Assembly: GCA_015179045.1 (NCBI GenBank) | Contig: WHUZ01000014.1 | Span: 868,001 to 932,000, forward strand | DNA from: Kalaharituber pfeilii | Taxonomy: Eukaryota > Ascomycota > Pezizomycetes > Pezizales > Pezizaceae | Reading direction: 5' to 3' | Length of the DNA stretch: 64,000 nt | Shown: positions 24,999 through 35,398 of the stretch, piece after piece | Numbering within the stretch: the first letter of the stretch is position 1 | Layout: each line of letters opens with the position of its first letter | The notes under the pieces: generated by a model | Databases searched by the model: none | What the model was told of the DNA's origin: nothing | Seen by the model: only the letters and a program-made list of their open reading frames with translations | Position numbers and translations under genes: made by a program

Positions 24999-26004
24999 AG
25001 GGTCTCTATGGGGATCCACCTGTAGGATTTGTAGAATTGGAGCGTGCGGAAACACTGGCAGAATTCCTCAAGTGGACGGTTTGGAGTGCAGAAGCCCTAG
25101 AAGGTGCGGGGTGCGGGAAGCGACCATTATGTTTGTTTTCCTTTTTTCTCTTTTGTAGGTAGCCTTGATTCTCTTTATAGCCTATTGGGCTCTCTGTGGG
25201 TAAATGATTGTCGTAACGTAAGGGAGAAAGCTTGAAACTAGGTCTTGCTTGAGACTTTCGATCCTTACAAGTCCCCAGGTGGTTTTCATGAATATGACAC
25301 ATTATGTATTACGTATTGACACACGTACACAGGTAGTCTGAACAAGCTTGTCGATTCGCAAGCCAGCGTAGATCATCTGGATTTGCATCGTAATTCAGTA
25401 AGATCCAAGGAACCATTCAGGGTAACGAGCATCAGATCACAAAGCCATCTCCACTCAACTTACATAAATTGTCAGCTCTTACCCATTCTACTCCTCCCAA
25501 GATTGGAAGGCTGATCTCGCCGCCGTAGATTAAGAACTGCAGTGAATACCATACTTTGAAATTACGACGCCACGTAGGCATTAGAGAATCCGGCAAAAAT
25601 GCTTACATTCCTGGATATTGTGAAGCTGAAATTACCATACCCAGTGTGAGGCTTTAGGCGCTCATAGAGTGTCAGATTGTAGTTCCTGATTTAACCGTGG
25701 CCAATTTATGTATGCGGACCTTTTTCTAACTCCCAAAATACGTACCACTGCACAGAATAGTTTCGCTAGTTCAGAGTATTGATCATTCAGAATACTTGTG
25801 GTGGTGGTGGTGGTGGTGGTGGTGGTGACATCCTGAGCTTGTTCAGATCTTGGATTGTTAGGAACACTATCTTGCTTGAAGCTTTGTTCAGCAGGACAAA
25901 CGGATTTTTGCGCTCAATCACCTGGAAAATAGCGCTAGATCTCTGGTTGCTCAATTTATATACTTTCTCGCATGTATTTGTTTTCTTGGTAAACCGCTGC
26001 TACC
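24999..26004. other. Intergenic
   Basis: No gene is supported. The only structured feature is the (GTG)n repeat at 25798-25827. Confidence 0.5.
25798..25827. repeat. (GTG)n microsatellite
   Basis: About ten perfect GTG units. It creates an artificial polyglycine frame. Confidence 0.95.
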
Positions 26005-26014
26005 ACAGCGGTTC

Positions 26015-26068
26015 TTTTTTTTTTTTTTTTTAAATTTTTTTTATATCATTACTCGCATGCATGCAACT
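26015..26068 (-). mobile_element. Type A retroposon copy with target duplication
   Basis: ACAGCGGTTC at 26005-26014 and again at 26069-26078 flanks a T-rich run and the reverse of GCATGCGAGTAATGATATAA. Only about 20 bp of the tail precede the poly(A), so the copy lacks the hairpin. Confidence 0.75.
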
Positions 26069-26409
26069 ACAGCGGTTCGGATCCGTTTCCCCCGACTTTC
26101 AGAGAACCGGAGGCTCATAGCACCGCTGCATTAGAGTACCAGTGGACACCCACCGAATGCACAAAAGGTGTGGTCAAATCCAATTTTTACGCTTAGAGTA
26201 ATTAGCGGTGGCATGCGACCACTTAACCACAGACGCCCAATGAAATGACCATAAACCTACTTAACAGCAGGTTACGGAGACTATGAACAGCACCGAATCT
26301 CATGAGACGAATAGAATTTCAGTGCGGAACATTTCCTTATTCCCTCACAGCAATCACCTAGTGGCAGAAGGGGCTTTGCCAAAGTACCCGTAGGTTACCT
26401 GTTTTCTTC

Positions 26410-26460
26410 TGCCCTGTTATGGCGAATAGCTGCAAGCGGGGTTATGCGAAATTAAAAAAA
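26410..26460 (+). mobile_element. Type B retroposon copy, 51 bp, with perfect duplication
   Basis: The 13-bp sequence ACCTGTTTTCTTC at 26397-26409 is repeated at 26461-26473. Between them is only TATGGCGAATAGCTGCAAG, CGGGGTTATGCGAAATT and a short A-run. The unit is one of the clearest ultra-short insertions in the window. Confidence 0.85.
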
Positions 26461-26497
26461 ACCTGTTTTCTTCAGAGAATAAGTATCTACCAGCATA

Positions 26498-27235
26498 CAG
26501 TCTAACCTTGCTATACCGGATGGCCTCTGATTCGAACAACCGTTTCCCATACAAATTGCCCTTGTTATACCGGACGCCCTAACAATACCGGACCAGACAA
26601 AAACCTCCAGACAACTACCCCCCTGTCTCCATACAAATAATATTTGCTATACCGGACACACTAATACTAATACATCTTAGACTACCCCACTGTACCACTT
26701 AGACTGGTTGTTTACCACTCTGCTGCTGTCAATGCTAACTACCACTACTGCTGCCGTTACTGCTGCCATCACTGCTGTCACCGCTGCCGCTATCACTTGC
26801 TACCGATGCTGCCACCACTGCTGCCACTACTGCTGCTGCCACTGCTGTCACCATTGCTGCTACCACTGTTGTCGCTGCTGCTACTGGGAGACTGGAACAT
26901 TCTTGTAGAGTTTGCTGCTTCTTTGGCGTGAATTGATAGGCTTTTAGAGAAACAGTCAGAGTAGCATGTTTTGGCTCTAGTGAATGCTTGCATATTTGCT
27001 CCCCAGAGCTTTTAAGGCTCGACCTGTTCTAGGTGGCGAGAGCGATGCATATTGAATAGACTTTGATTGAGTGAATGTTTGCTACACTTGTTTATTTCCT
27101 ACTCCAGTAATTTCTATACAAATTTTGCCACCCCTTTTTTTACAGTTGCTAAGCATTTTATTCTATACCGGAACCTTGCTATACCGGACAAAAAGTGCCA
27201 GATTTTTACTCGTCCGGTATAGCAAGGTTAGACTG
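26498..27235. mobile_element. TA-flanked non-autonomous DNA element (DE1)
   Basis: The ends are perfect 23-bp inverted repeats starting CAGTCTAACCTTGC and reaching TATACCGGA, flanked by TA at 26496-26497 and 27236-27237. The motif TATACCGGA recurs inside at about 26554, 26649, 27161 and 27180. There is no transposase frame. A TA duplication with CAG...CTG ends fits the Tc1/mariner/pogo group. It is homologous to the element at 47490-48188, but with a different motif ending. Confidence 0.88.
26738..26884. repeat. Imperfect CTG/CCN trinucleotide array inside DE1
   Basis: About 147 nt of triplets dominated by CTG, CCA, CTA and TCA, lying inside the 26498 element. It yields runs of Cys/His or Ser/Gly in different frames; these are not proteins. 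Confidence 0.85.
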
Positions 27236-27537
27236 TAGGTTGATTCAAGACACAAGCTACTTGTAGAGAGGCTAATTCTGCGCCGTTTTGGGCTATCACA
27301 ATCTATTTATCTATTTATGCAATTACCAAGGTACGCCCTAAATTAAAGTTCAGGGTAACTTCAATATCAGGATACCTTACAATTATTGGCGGTGAAAGAT
27401 TGGGCATAATCCAGTGATGATAACTAATCTTAAGCTAACTCTAGATTATGCCTCCCAGCCACTGTACCCGCCCCACCGCCACACCAATGTCAATACCAGC
27501 TCCTTACACCCTACAGAGCCGTCCAACTCAACTCGAT

Positions 27538-27575
27538 GCCCTGCCATGGCGAACAGCTACAAGCGGGGTCACGTG

Positions 27576-27609
<34 letters not shown>
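27538..27609 (+). mobile_element. Type B retroposon copy with perfect duplication
   Basis: ACTCAACTCGAT at 27526-27537 recurs at 27610-27621. Inside are GCCCTGCCATGGCGAACAGC, TACAAGCGGGGTCACGTG and a poly(A) of more than 30. The tail length implies a fairly recent insertion. Confidence 0.9.
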
Positions 27610-27613
<4 letters not shown>

Positions 27614-27621
27614 AACTCGAT

Positions 27622-28001
27622 CACCCACCGTCCCTCCGTGTCGCATCCCTTCCCCTCGAATTGGTAAGTGCAAAGGAATTGAGAGAGTCAAAGAAGGTTA
27701 ATATTCACATTGAATTGTTGGTATATCCGCTCACATATTCGTTAACTTCAACATCATTGGGATGTATCCGATAGTCCGCGGCGGACTGTGCGGTGATATC
27801 CCATGTCACTACGGTGGGTGGATGTTATGGAGCACCTCAAAACACTAGTTGCATAAGTTGCCACTGGCATCGTGATGATAAGCGTGCTGCACAGGAGCCG
27901 GAAGTTTGGTAGGTAGTGGCTATAGTTACATATTATGTGAACATACCATGACTTTGGTCCACAGGCACCATCAGTGGGATAGCGCAACAGGTACTCGACT
28001 G

Positions 28002-28005
<4 letters not shown>
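27622..28005. other. Intergenic
   Basis: No gene or repeat of note. The minus frame 27754-27987 is short and unsupported. Confidence 0.5.
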
Positions 28006-28043
<38 letters not shown>

Positions 28044-28340
28044 CTTTTTTTTTTTTTTTTTTTTTTCTTGTAACCCCGCATACAGGCTACCAGCCTATGG
28101 TAGGGACCCATATACCTGGGTCAGGTTAGAAGCAACTGACTACAAACTCTACGTACACACCTCGGGCACCCAATACCATCCCCAGCTACCCCAGATCAAG
28201 GCTGGCAAACAATACTCGACCAGGTCGCCCTCCACATCCTCCTGCTTCCACCCTTTCTCCTCTAAGTCTTCCCAGGATTGCCAGGAAATTGCGCCCCATC
28301 TTTATCCTTTTTCTGGGGCTGCTCCAGTTCAGTGCACCTG
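28006..28340 (-). mobile_element. Type C retroposon copy with extended upstream sequence
   Basis: Two T-runs (28006-28037 and about 28045-28065) precede the reverse of the type C tail: CCATAGGCTGGTAGCCTGTA then TGCGGGGTTACAAG. A second hairpin, GACCC...GGGTC, lies just upstream in the element. On the minus strand the remaining 200 nt include words such as SWEDLEEKGW and VEGDLVEYC that resemble the C-terminal end of a LINE ORF2, interrupted by a stop. It is probably a 5'-truncated LINE copy. The T-run pair may reflect a second insertion in its tail. Confidence 0.6.
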
Positions 28341-29294
28341 ATTTTTTTTTTTTTTTTTTTTTTTATGTCATTACTCGCATGCCGCCTTGTAGGCTATGGC
28401 GAGGATTTAAATACATAACAACGAATAAACAGAGTATAACATCACAGAAAAAGTAAAAAAAAAAAAACCACGTCGCAACATCGAGCGTGTCCTGCACCAC
28501 TCCGTCTACTCTGCACCTGAACACCAAGTGCTCTGCACTCCACACCTCTCCACATGTGCATTGCACCTCCTCGCCACTGATCCTCCTCCTCCACATAGCT
28601 CCGCCTTTTCCAGTCTGCAGCAAGGTGTGATTTGTGAGTGTTCTCCTTCCCCACTTCACAAATTTGCCCTTCCCAAACCCAGCTCGCTCCTCTCCTCCTT
28701 TCTCTTTCGAACTAACTCCTGGCGCAGTCTGCCCTCAGTGGCCTGCCCATCGTACCTCATGCACCTGCCTTCCTCTTTAGCCATCTCATCTGCCTTCTCA
28801 TTGCCCTCTATCCCCACATGGGCCTTGACCCATGCGAGATTCACTGCTCCAGCATCCCTCAGCATCTGCCGCCTTTCGAATTCTGCAACAAGCTCTACCA
28901 CACGTGCTAGGTCCGCCGTCCTCGCCTTGCCAGTTTTTCCTGCTCTCTGAACTGCACTGATAGCTGCCTGAGAGTCTGCATGCAGCAGCACTTCTGCCCT
29001 GCCATCAACAGCTTCAAGGGCACCCCTCGTACCTGAGCCCTCACCGTCCCACACAGTAGCTTTTGTGCCTACCCACCGGGACCCGTCTGACTTACCTGCC
29101 ACCACCTGCCTCCAGCACCATCCACCTCCCACTCCTCCTTCCTCATTGCGACTGCCATCTGTGAATATAGCTACTGAATCGCCCTTGGGCTTGTTGATAG
29201 CCTTTTCGCACTTGGCAGTAGAATTCTCCTTACCAAGCTTGAGGTCAATGACCTCAATTTCTGGCCCAAGTGGATGTACATCTCCCCCCAAGAC

Positions 29295-29424
29295 CCATCG
29301 CCATAGCCCATAGGGGCGGCAAGCGATTAGCCTGTCTCTGGGCTATGAGGCTTGCCCAGGGAGCCATCGCTTAGCGCTGCAAGCGGGGTAATGTTATTTT
29401 TTTTTTTTTTTTTTTTTTAAAAAA
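29295..29424 (+). mobile_element. Type B retroposon copy inside the LINE, chimeric with a type A segment
   Basis: It is flanked by TCCCCCCAAGAC (29283-29294) and TCCCCCCGAGAC (29425-29436). The insert starts with a type A-like piece, CCATAGCCCATAGGGGCGGC, followed by the type B sequence CTGTCTCTGGGCTATGAGGC and GCTGCAAGCGGGG. The end is TAATGTTA with a T-run and then A6, which is an unusual tail. It may be two units retroposed as one chimera. Confidence 0.7.
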
Positions 29425-29668
29425 TCCCCCCGAGACACTCTCCTCCTCGCCAACCTCAAGCTTACTTGCAATTCACCCTGCTACTGATTTAAAGCCATCC
29501 ACTTTGCTGACATCCTCTGCCCAATTTAGCCTTAAATCTCTCCAGTCCCGGCCTTTTTCGCCCTCGCGGTCTGGGTCTGCGGCCTGCACCCCTCTGAAGC
29601 TCTCAGGCCATAGGTCTACCACTCCTGCAGGGTCCCTTATTGACCTTAGTACATACCTCGCTTGGCTC

Positions 29669-29730
29669 TTTTTTTTTTTTTTTTTTAATATCACGTAACC
29701 CCGCTTGCAGCTGTTCTCCATGGCAGGGCG
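29669..29730 (-). mobile_element. Type B retroposon copy inside the LINE
   Basis: CCTCGCTTGGCTC (29656-29668) and CCTCGCCTGGGTC (29731-29743) are a 13-bp duplication with two mismatches. The insert is a T-run followed by the reverse of GCCATGG, GCTGCAAGCGGGG and TTACGTGATATT. Confidence 0.8.
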
Positions 29731-30176
29731 CCTCGCCTGGGTCTAGTCAAGGATTGTGGCCACGCTTTCGACACCTCCAATTGCCTCGACTTTCTCCCTC
29801 GGTGCTCCCTGAACCGCCCCTGTGCACTTGCGAAGGGCCTGATATTGAAGCCTTTCAAACTCCTCCCTCCATTTCCTCTGGCCTCTCCAGCCGATCCCAG
29901 AACCCCATAGAGCCACCGCCCCACCATACCAGTATAGGCCTTCCGCCATGAGAGAGGGCTGATCATCCCCCACTGCGAGTTCCTCAGCCCAGAAAGGGCC
30001 ACTAGGAGGTTCGTCGACCCGGCTTCTCCAATGATGGTCGAAGTCAAGGGTGCTGTCGTAGATTACTCCTAACCATTTGCTCCTCTCAACATCTGCTCTC
30101 TTCTTGGTCTTCTCACCAATGAGTAGGACATCCTCCTTCGAGGCCTCAAGTGGCAGCTTGTGGACCTGAGCTACAG

Positions 30177-31614
30177 TGTTTCACCTAGAAACCACCCATC
30201 ACCTAGAAACCGCCCAAATTTACGGGACAACTGATAAAGCTCCTGTGAATGAGAATGACCCTCAGGTGGGCTCAAATTAAAGCCAGAGAATGGGAGAATA
30301 TAGCAAATTATTTTTGCACATTCTTTTTGCCAACTTATTGCATATGAGTGGTGATATATTATGGTATATCTCTAGCCCTTATGTTAGACATGCTTTGAGT
30401 CGCCATGTGTGGAAGAGCTTACCTAAAGTCTTACGTACTGAATATATACTCTACAGCCTATGCTGAAAAGGAGTAGCAAGTTTAGTTGTGACTGCACTAA
30501 TACCCACAGAGTACTAATGTCATACTCTTGTGGACATTTTGCCTATTTCGGTAAAGGTAATACTGGGTGTTTATATAACATGAAATTGCAATATATGTAT
30601 AGGAAGATATTTTCTGAATAGCTTACAGCACTGGCTGCTGATTTGGGTACATGAGTACTATAGTATATGTGTGCATAAAAGCCCAATCACTCAACATGGT
30701 GTATAGGAGTACTTAATTATATGAGGCCATTCCTGTACAGTCTCTCACCCAGCTGCTTTACCTCATCGGAAGGGGTCGTTTCGTCTGACAGATTTGACGC
30801 TGCCGGCAGTTCTGACACCGACGGCGAATTTGAGCCCCGCGGCGAGTTTGACGGCCCTGGCGGATTCGACGTCACCTGATGCTTGAAGTTTCTCTGTACC
30901 AGGCCCTTCACCTTCTCCTCATCTGTCCTCCATATATCTCCATTATTGCCCACAAGGTCACCCATCTTTCCTCTTAACCTCCAAGGGTCCTTCGCTACTC
31001 GAGAATGTGTAGCATGACCAGGGACGCAGTTACGCGGGTGCATGCGTCACGTCAGCGTGAGCTGAGATTTTGTAGGGACGTCGACAGAGATGCTCTACAG
31101 GTCGTATATATATTATTATTAAACAGTAACATTCCTCACCAGCCCTCCTAGTCATCTCGATACATCCAGCCACTTGTACAGTATGCCCTTGCATCTCCAA
31201 CATCAATCTCCAAGCAGGAAGACAAGCTTTGCTAGCAAGTCTGGTAGGGGAGTTCGCCAACCAGACCACAAGTACTTGCCCGCCTTTTTTCTCCACGCTA
31301 GCCTATTGTAGTAGGGCTTGAACCCTAAATAATTACATTGTCTAGAAATCCGGCGAACCTTGGAGGTCTTCAATGGTATAAATTTAAGTAACAAATTTTC
31401 AAATAAATGCTATAGTTAAATACATTACGAACACCCTTGACCAAAGTGAGTTCGAAAGAAAGCTCTCATGAATAGCCTCAAACTATTCCCCTTTCTCCTG
31501 CTCATCTGCGTTTTTCAAGTTCCGCTCTCCCTTCGCCTGGTCCCCTAGATGCGCTACAAGGAGTCCGAACCGCCTCCCGGTTCGAGATTGCCCTTCCTTC
31601 CCCTCTCAGTCCTC
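30177..31614. other. Intergenic between LINE and lyase gene
   Basis: A 17-bp sequence around CACCTAGAAACC is present twice in tandem at 30184-30217. The minus frame 30717-31043, a possible LINE fragment, is listed separately. Otherwise nothing was recognised. Confidence 0.45.
30717..31043 (-). pseudogene. Possible LINE ORF2 linker fragment
   Basis: The minus frame contains DPWRLRGKMGDLVGNNGDIW followed by RTDEEKVKGLVQRNF. That pattern (a tryptophan, a G-D-I/W core, then a T-D-E-E-K helix) resembles the linker before the RT domain of non-LTR elements. The rest is Ser/Pro-rich. If so, it may belong to the same element as 28342-30175, separated by 540 nt of unrelated DNA, or be a separate remnant. 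Confidence 0.3.
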
Positions 31615-33368
31615 TTAATAGAACTCTACCGCATCGTAGATAAAATTTGGGTTCAAGAATCCAGTCCCACTACTCCCACTCGCGCACCAAGTCTCAATCG
31701 TGTTAACCCCCCCGTCACCAACGCCGAACTCGGAATCGAGTACGTATACACTTCACCATATCCCCGATATGCGCCTCTCGTGAGCCCCCTCGAATCAATC
31801 TTTGTCGGCGCCGCTGGAACAGGTGCAGAATAACTATTCACTTTCACGGACGACCTCCCTCCCGCAAACGACAATGTGGTAAAGATTCTCAGTGTTCTTG
31901 CCGTGGTGCTGGACAGTGAGACCTTTATCGTCGTAGGATCATTCACAGTCTTAACCTGCGCCATTGGGAAATCTGAGGTGGAGAAGGAGCCCCAGGTCAG
32001 GGTGACGGGAGACCACGACGACATCCTACTGTCGCTGGGATGCATGTACAGTTGCTGAGCGGCGTTCTTGAATCCCGTTGGTCGGCCGTCGGCAGTGCCA
32101 ATGCGGAAGACAATGCTGCTGGGGACGTTCTCGGCGGAGGCAATGCTGCGGGAGGTCGTTTGTCCTGCACTGATGGTGACACCCGTGATGGTGTTGACTT
32201 TGAGCTCGCCCTTGTAGAGAACCATTGTGTATGTCCCGGGCTTCATCGGTGGGGAGGTGAAGCTTCCAGTACCCTTGACCCAGTATTGCGCGTTCGAGTT
32301 GTACCAGTGCACAACACCATCAGAAGAGACACCAGAAACGGTTCCAGACACGTAGCCACGGCCGGACTTTGGAACGAAGCCGTTGATGCCCAATTGCGAA
32401 AAGAAGGAGAAGTCCAAGCTGGGTGAAGCAGTACCGCCGGATGTGAACACAAGACCGTAAGGACCATGAAAACCCATGCGGTAAGCTTCTGTCTGCACGT
32501 GACCCGAGTTCATGTAGAAGTAGAGCTCCTGCTGTGAGGAGCCTTGGTTGTCAATGTCTCGGAAGAATCTATGATACTGTGAGCTGTGGCCTGAGGTGTA
32601 CTGGGATATGGTAACCTACGGGCCACCAGAAGAACTCTCATAGCTAGTATCTGGAATAACCATGCAAACGCCAACCCTGCTCCCGCTGACGCAGTGGACC
32701 TGGTCATCGATGAATGGCTTGCTAGAGTAGAACTTGCTCCTTGTCTGTCCGTTGACCAAGAAAACATCGGAGCCCTCAATGACGCTACAGCCTTCAATTT
32801 GGGCTGCTGTGACACCGTTTGGCACAGCGGATTTCCTGAGACGAGCTACAGAGCAATCGAAGTTAGTTTGCCGAATTAGATAGGAAATGGCTAGGAACTC
32901 TTTACCGATAAAACGCAACTCTCCTACACTGGGTTCGGCGGTGATGTATGTCGCCATGTAGACGATAGGATCGCCGGACTATAGAACATAAATAGTTAGT
33001 ACCCGTGACTCTTACTCCAATGTCTATTCTTGACCCCAAACAATCCTCCCGCTCATCTTGGCAATATAATAATGCGTGGTGGTGCCAGCATTGACGGTGA
33101 TCTTGATATACTGATTGTTTATCGTAGTACCAGCGACATTGCTGCTCCCAAGACCCGAGCCGATGTGAGAGAACTTTGACGAGTCCTGGACTTGGATTCC
33201 GTTGTACACCAGCGACACGATATCACCAGTATTCCTCGAGACTTGGAAAACCAGTCCAGCGCCAGTGTCAACGACATAATTGCTTCCGCTTGTTGTCAGG
33301 CCAAATGCGGCAAAGGCACTGCTGGCCAACGACAGAAGGGAGACAAAAGTTGGCAGAAGGAATCTCAT
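31615..33368 (-). CDS. Rhamnogalacturonan lyase (PL4), secreted; frame break near the C-terminus
   Basis: This enzyme family cleaves the rhamnogalacturonan I backbone of pectin by beta-elimination, outside the cell. Minus-strand exons are 33368-33042, 32978-32906, 32845-32620 and 32568-31615. Introns two (GTAAAG, AACTAAC, CTGTAG) and three (GTAGGT...CATAG) are clear; the first has TACTAAC and CTATAG, but its donor (GTTTGG) is weak. The protein starts with a signal peptide ([20 protein letters not shown]). Family words include [66 protein letters not shown] and TLSFAGGR. As given, the frame leaves the family at a run of seven C (31707-31713) and stops at 31653 after about 513 residues. One more base would continue to [20 protein letters not shown] and a stop at 31615 (about 526 residues). 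It is either a recent null allele or a sequence error. A cataATAAAT-like box lies about 135 bp upstream. Confidence 0.88.
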
Positions 33369-34105
33369 TGTTCAGATCGAGAGAACCTCACCGCAAAAAG
33401 AATTGCGGCAAACAGGACAAACGGTGGTATTAGCCGGTGCTAGTAGAGTTGCAATGGATCCAATCTGAGCACCTGCTCCAGGAAGTGGATGTCTACTGCT
33501 TTATTTATGGACTGCTGGCGCGGACCATGGCGGAGAAACATCCCCCTGAATAGCGAGCTATATCCTATGGTGTAGAAATGTCAATTTTAAGCGGTTAAGT
33601 ACCTACAGTACAATTTCCCCTCAGTATATATTGAGTATGAATTGGGGTTCAAAATATTCAAGGAGCCGGAGGATGGGATCCACCGTACCAAATTAATTGA
33701 AAGAACCACCATTTTAGTTTAGTTTAGTAGCCCCGGCCCCTAACACATGACTTCTTTACATAGCCCCTCAACGAGATCACCAAAACTTGAGATCTGGGAT
33801 CCGCAGTTCCATGACCAATAATCCCCTTCAAGCCAAACAGCCCCCTCAAAAAATGTCGTCATGGGTGTGCCTGTAGAATTGCAATGCCTTCCTCCGCATC
33901 CTCAAGCGAACGGACAATACTTATAACGGTTGTAATTTAATTTACCCAAGGAATCTGGACACCTCCAACCCTCCCACTCCCCGGATCGACACCCGAAGAG
34001 CGTTTTGCATGCCGCTAAACCGGCGGGAATTCCTTTTCTCGGAATGAAAACCATAGTGTATGTCCTGTTTACTGGATTACCCAGACGGAATTTTTTCGCA
34101 GACTA
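33369..34105. other. Lyase promoter and intergenic DNA
   Basis: The lyase is transcribed leftwards from here. An AT-rich box near 33500-33510 could serve as its TATA element. A short (TTTAG)n tract lies at about 33714-33728. No other gene is visible. Confidence 0.5.
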
Positions 34106-35396
34106 CAGGTGTCCCCGGCTATAGTGAAACTCTTTATAGTGAAATCATGGCTATAGTGAAGGAATGGGCAAGATCGTTTGCGCACACAGCTAAAACGCCC
34201 TGGCTATAGTGAAAAGAAACACTATAGTGAAAGTGAAGATCAGCTACAGGTAAAGTCTACTTGCTATAGTGAAATGCAGGGGAGGTGGCCTTGGTACTGC
34301 CTTATGTAATAGGCTGAGCACAGTGGTAATTTAATTCAAGATATCTCAATACAAAAAAGAGAAAAAAACTTTTAGTGTATCTGACTGCTTCAATATCATA
34401 GACATTGAAGATAATTGTATTGGCTTATCATCAGGATTAGGGAATAATTTGCAGAAGTGTTCTAAAGTCATTTCTCCTGGCCTGGCGAGCACAACATATC
34501 TTCCATTTATCTAGAGCTGGGTGCCCAAAGCGGCGTTGAGGAGGGATGAGGCTGGCAGTCCGGTAAGGAACTGAATTTGCACGTGAGAGATGAATATCAT
34601 ACACCGAAAATTTCCGCATTTGTCAACTTTTTGACCTCCTACCTACTTGGGGCCAGCACGTGACCCTCACTATTGTGCTAAAATCGGTCGGATTCTTGGC
34701 CTTCCTTGTAGCCAGGGTTGCCTGTATGACTATGAATAGCAGTTTCAAATATCCTCAAGCCTTCGGTGGCGGATACGAAGCCGTGGTCATGGCGTTGCGG
34801 CATTTGCTCTACTGGTCACCCTGCCTATAATGAACGCCAACAATCTGACCGGTTTTCTTCACTATAGCCAATTTCACTATAGCGAGGGGTCATGTGCTGT
34901 CCTGCAAGGTAGGCTGGGTGAAAAGAATTGTCAAATGCGGAAACTTTCAGTGTATGATATTCAGATCTCAAGCGCAAATTCAGTTCCTTACCAGGCTGCC
35001 AATATCATGCCTCCTCAACGCCGCTTTGGACACCCAGCTCTAGAGAAATGGAAGGTATGTCATGCTCGCCAGGAAGTGTGACAGCGCCCAGCAGAAATGA
35101 TTTCAGAAGAGTTATGAGCTAATTATTTCCTGGCAAGCTAAGGGCATTATCTTCAATGTCTATGATATTGAAGCAGTCAGATACACTAAAATTTTCTTTC
35201 CCTTTTTGTATTGAGATATCTTGAATTAAATCACCAATCTGCTCAGCCTATTACATAAGGCAGTACTAGGGCCACCTCCCCTGCATTTCACTATAGCAAG
35301 TAGACTTTACCTGTAGCTGAATTAATATTAGTCCTGAAAAGTTCTTTACTTTTACTATGATATAGAGCTTCTTTTCATAATAGCCAGGGTCACCTG
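34106..35396. mobile_element. TA-flanked DNA element with large inverted repeat (DE3)
   Basis: The ends read CAGGTGTCCCCGGCTATAG (left) and, inverted, CAGGTGACCCTGGCTATTAT, with TA at 34104-34105 and 35397-35398. The motif CTATAGTGAAA recurs at least five times near the left end. Sequence around 34240-34625 returns inverted at 34930-35325, so the element is two related halves facing each other. A further internal terminus, GCCAGGGTTGCCTG|TA, ends at 34724, which suggests one element of about 620 bp plus an inverted partner. Confidence 0.78.
34437..34619 (-). other. Short conserved frame in left arm of DE3
   Basis: The 60-codon minus frame starts MRKFSVYDIHL and contains RRFGHPALDKWKICCARQ. 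Its counterpart in the other arm (plus strand, about 34935-35081) reads MRKLSVYDIQI and RRFGHPALEKWKVCHARQ. Protein-level similarity across both arms suggests descent from one coding segment, but the function is unknown. Confidence 0.35.
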
Positions 35397-35398
35397 TA

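Larger units (their letters stand above)
28483..30170 (-). pseudogene. Broken LINE ORF2: RT thumb, RNase H, zinc knuckle
   Basis: RNase H motifs are clear on the minus strand within 29291-28656: FTDGSRNEEGGVGGGW, then a glutamate-containing GTRGALEAV, HADSQAAISAV and WVKAHVGIEGNEKADEMAK. These supply the catalytic Asp, Glu, Asp and the His/Asp region. Near 28660 the frame shifts; the continuation carries CTCGEVWSAEHLVFRC, the CxC...H...C motif typical after RNase H in Tad-like elements. Further upstream, KWLGVIYDSTLDFDHHW and LSGLRNSQWGM (about 30100-29950) mark the RT fingers-to-thumb end, with another frame change before YGGAVALWGSGIGW. At least two frameshifts and two insertions make it non-functional. 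Confidence 0.75.
28342..30175 (-). mobile_element. LINE remnant with type A tail (RT end plus RNase H)
   Basis: Read on the minus strand: an RT C-terminal region (30170-29745), the RT-RNase H connection (about 29655-29440), RNase H (29291-28656), a CxC-H-C tail motif, a 3' untranslated part with the type A end, and a poly(A) (the T-run at 28342-28363). ACCTGA near 28335 and near 30177 is a possible target duplication. The 5' end is truncated. Two type B copies (29295-29424, 29669-29730) interrupt it. The order of domains and the C-terminal RNase H fit the Tad1 / I superfamily of non-LTR elements. Confidence 0.8.

Noticed and set aside
26708..26993. Cys/His-rich and Ser/Gly-rich frames
   Set aside because: They come from the triplet array inside DE1 and are not proteins.
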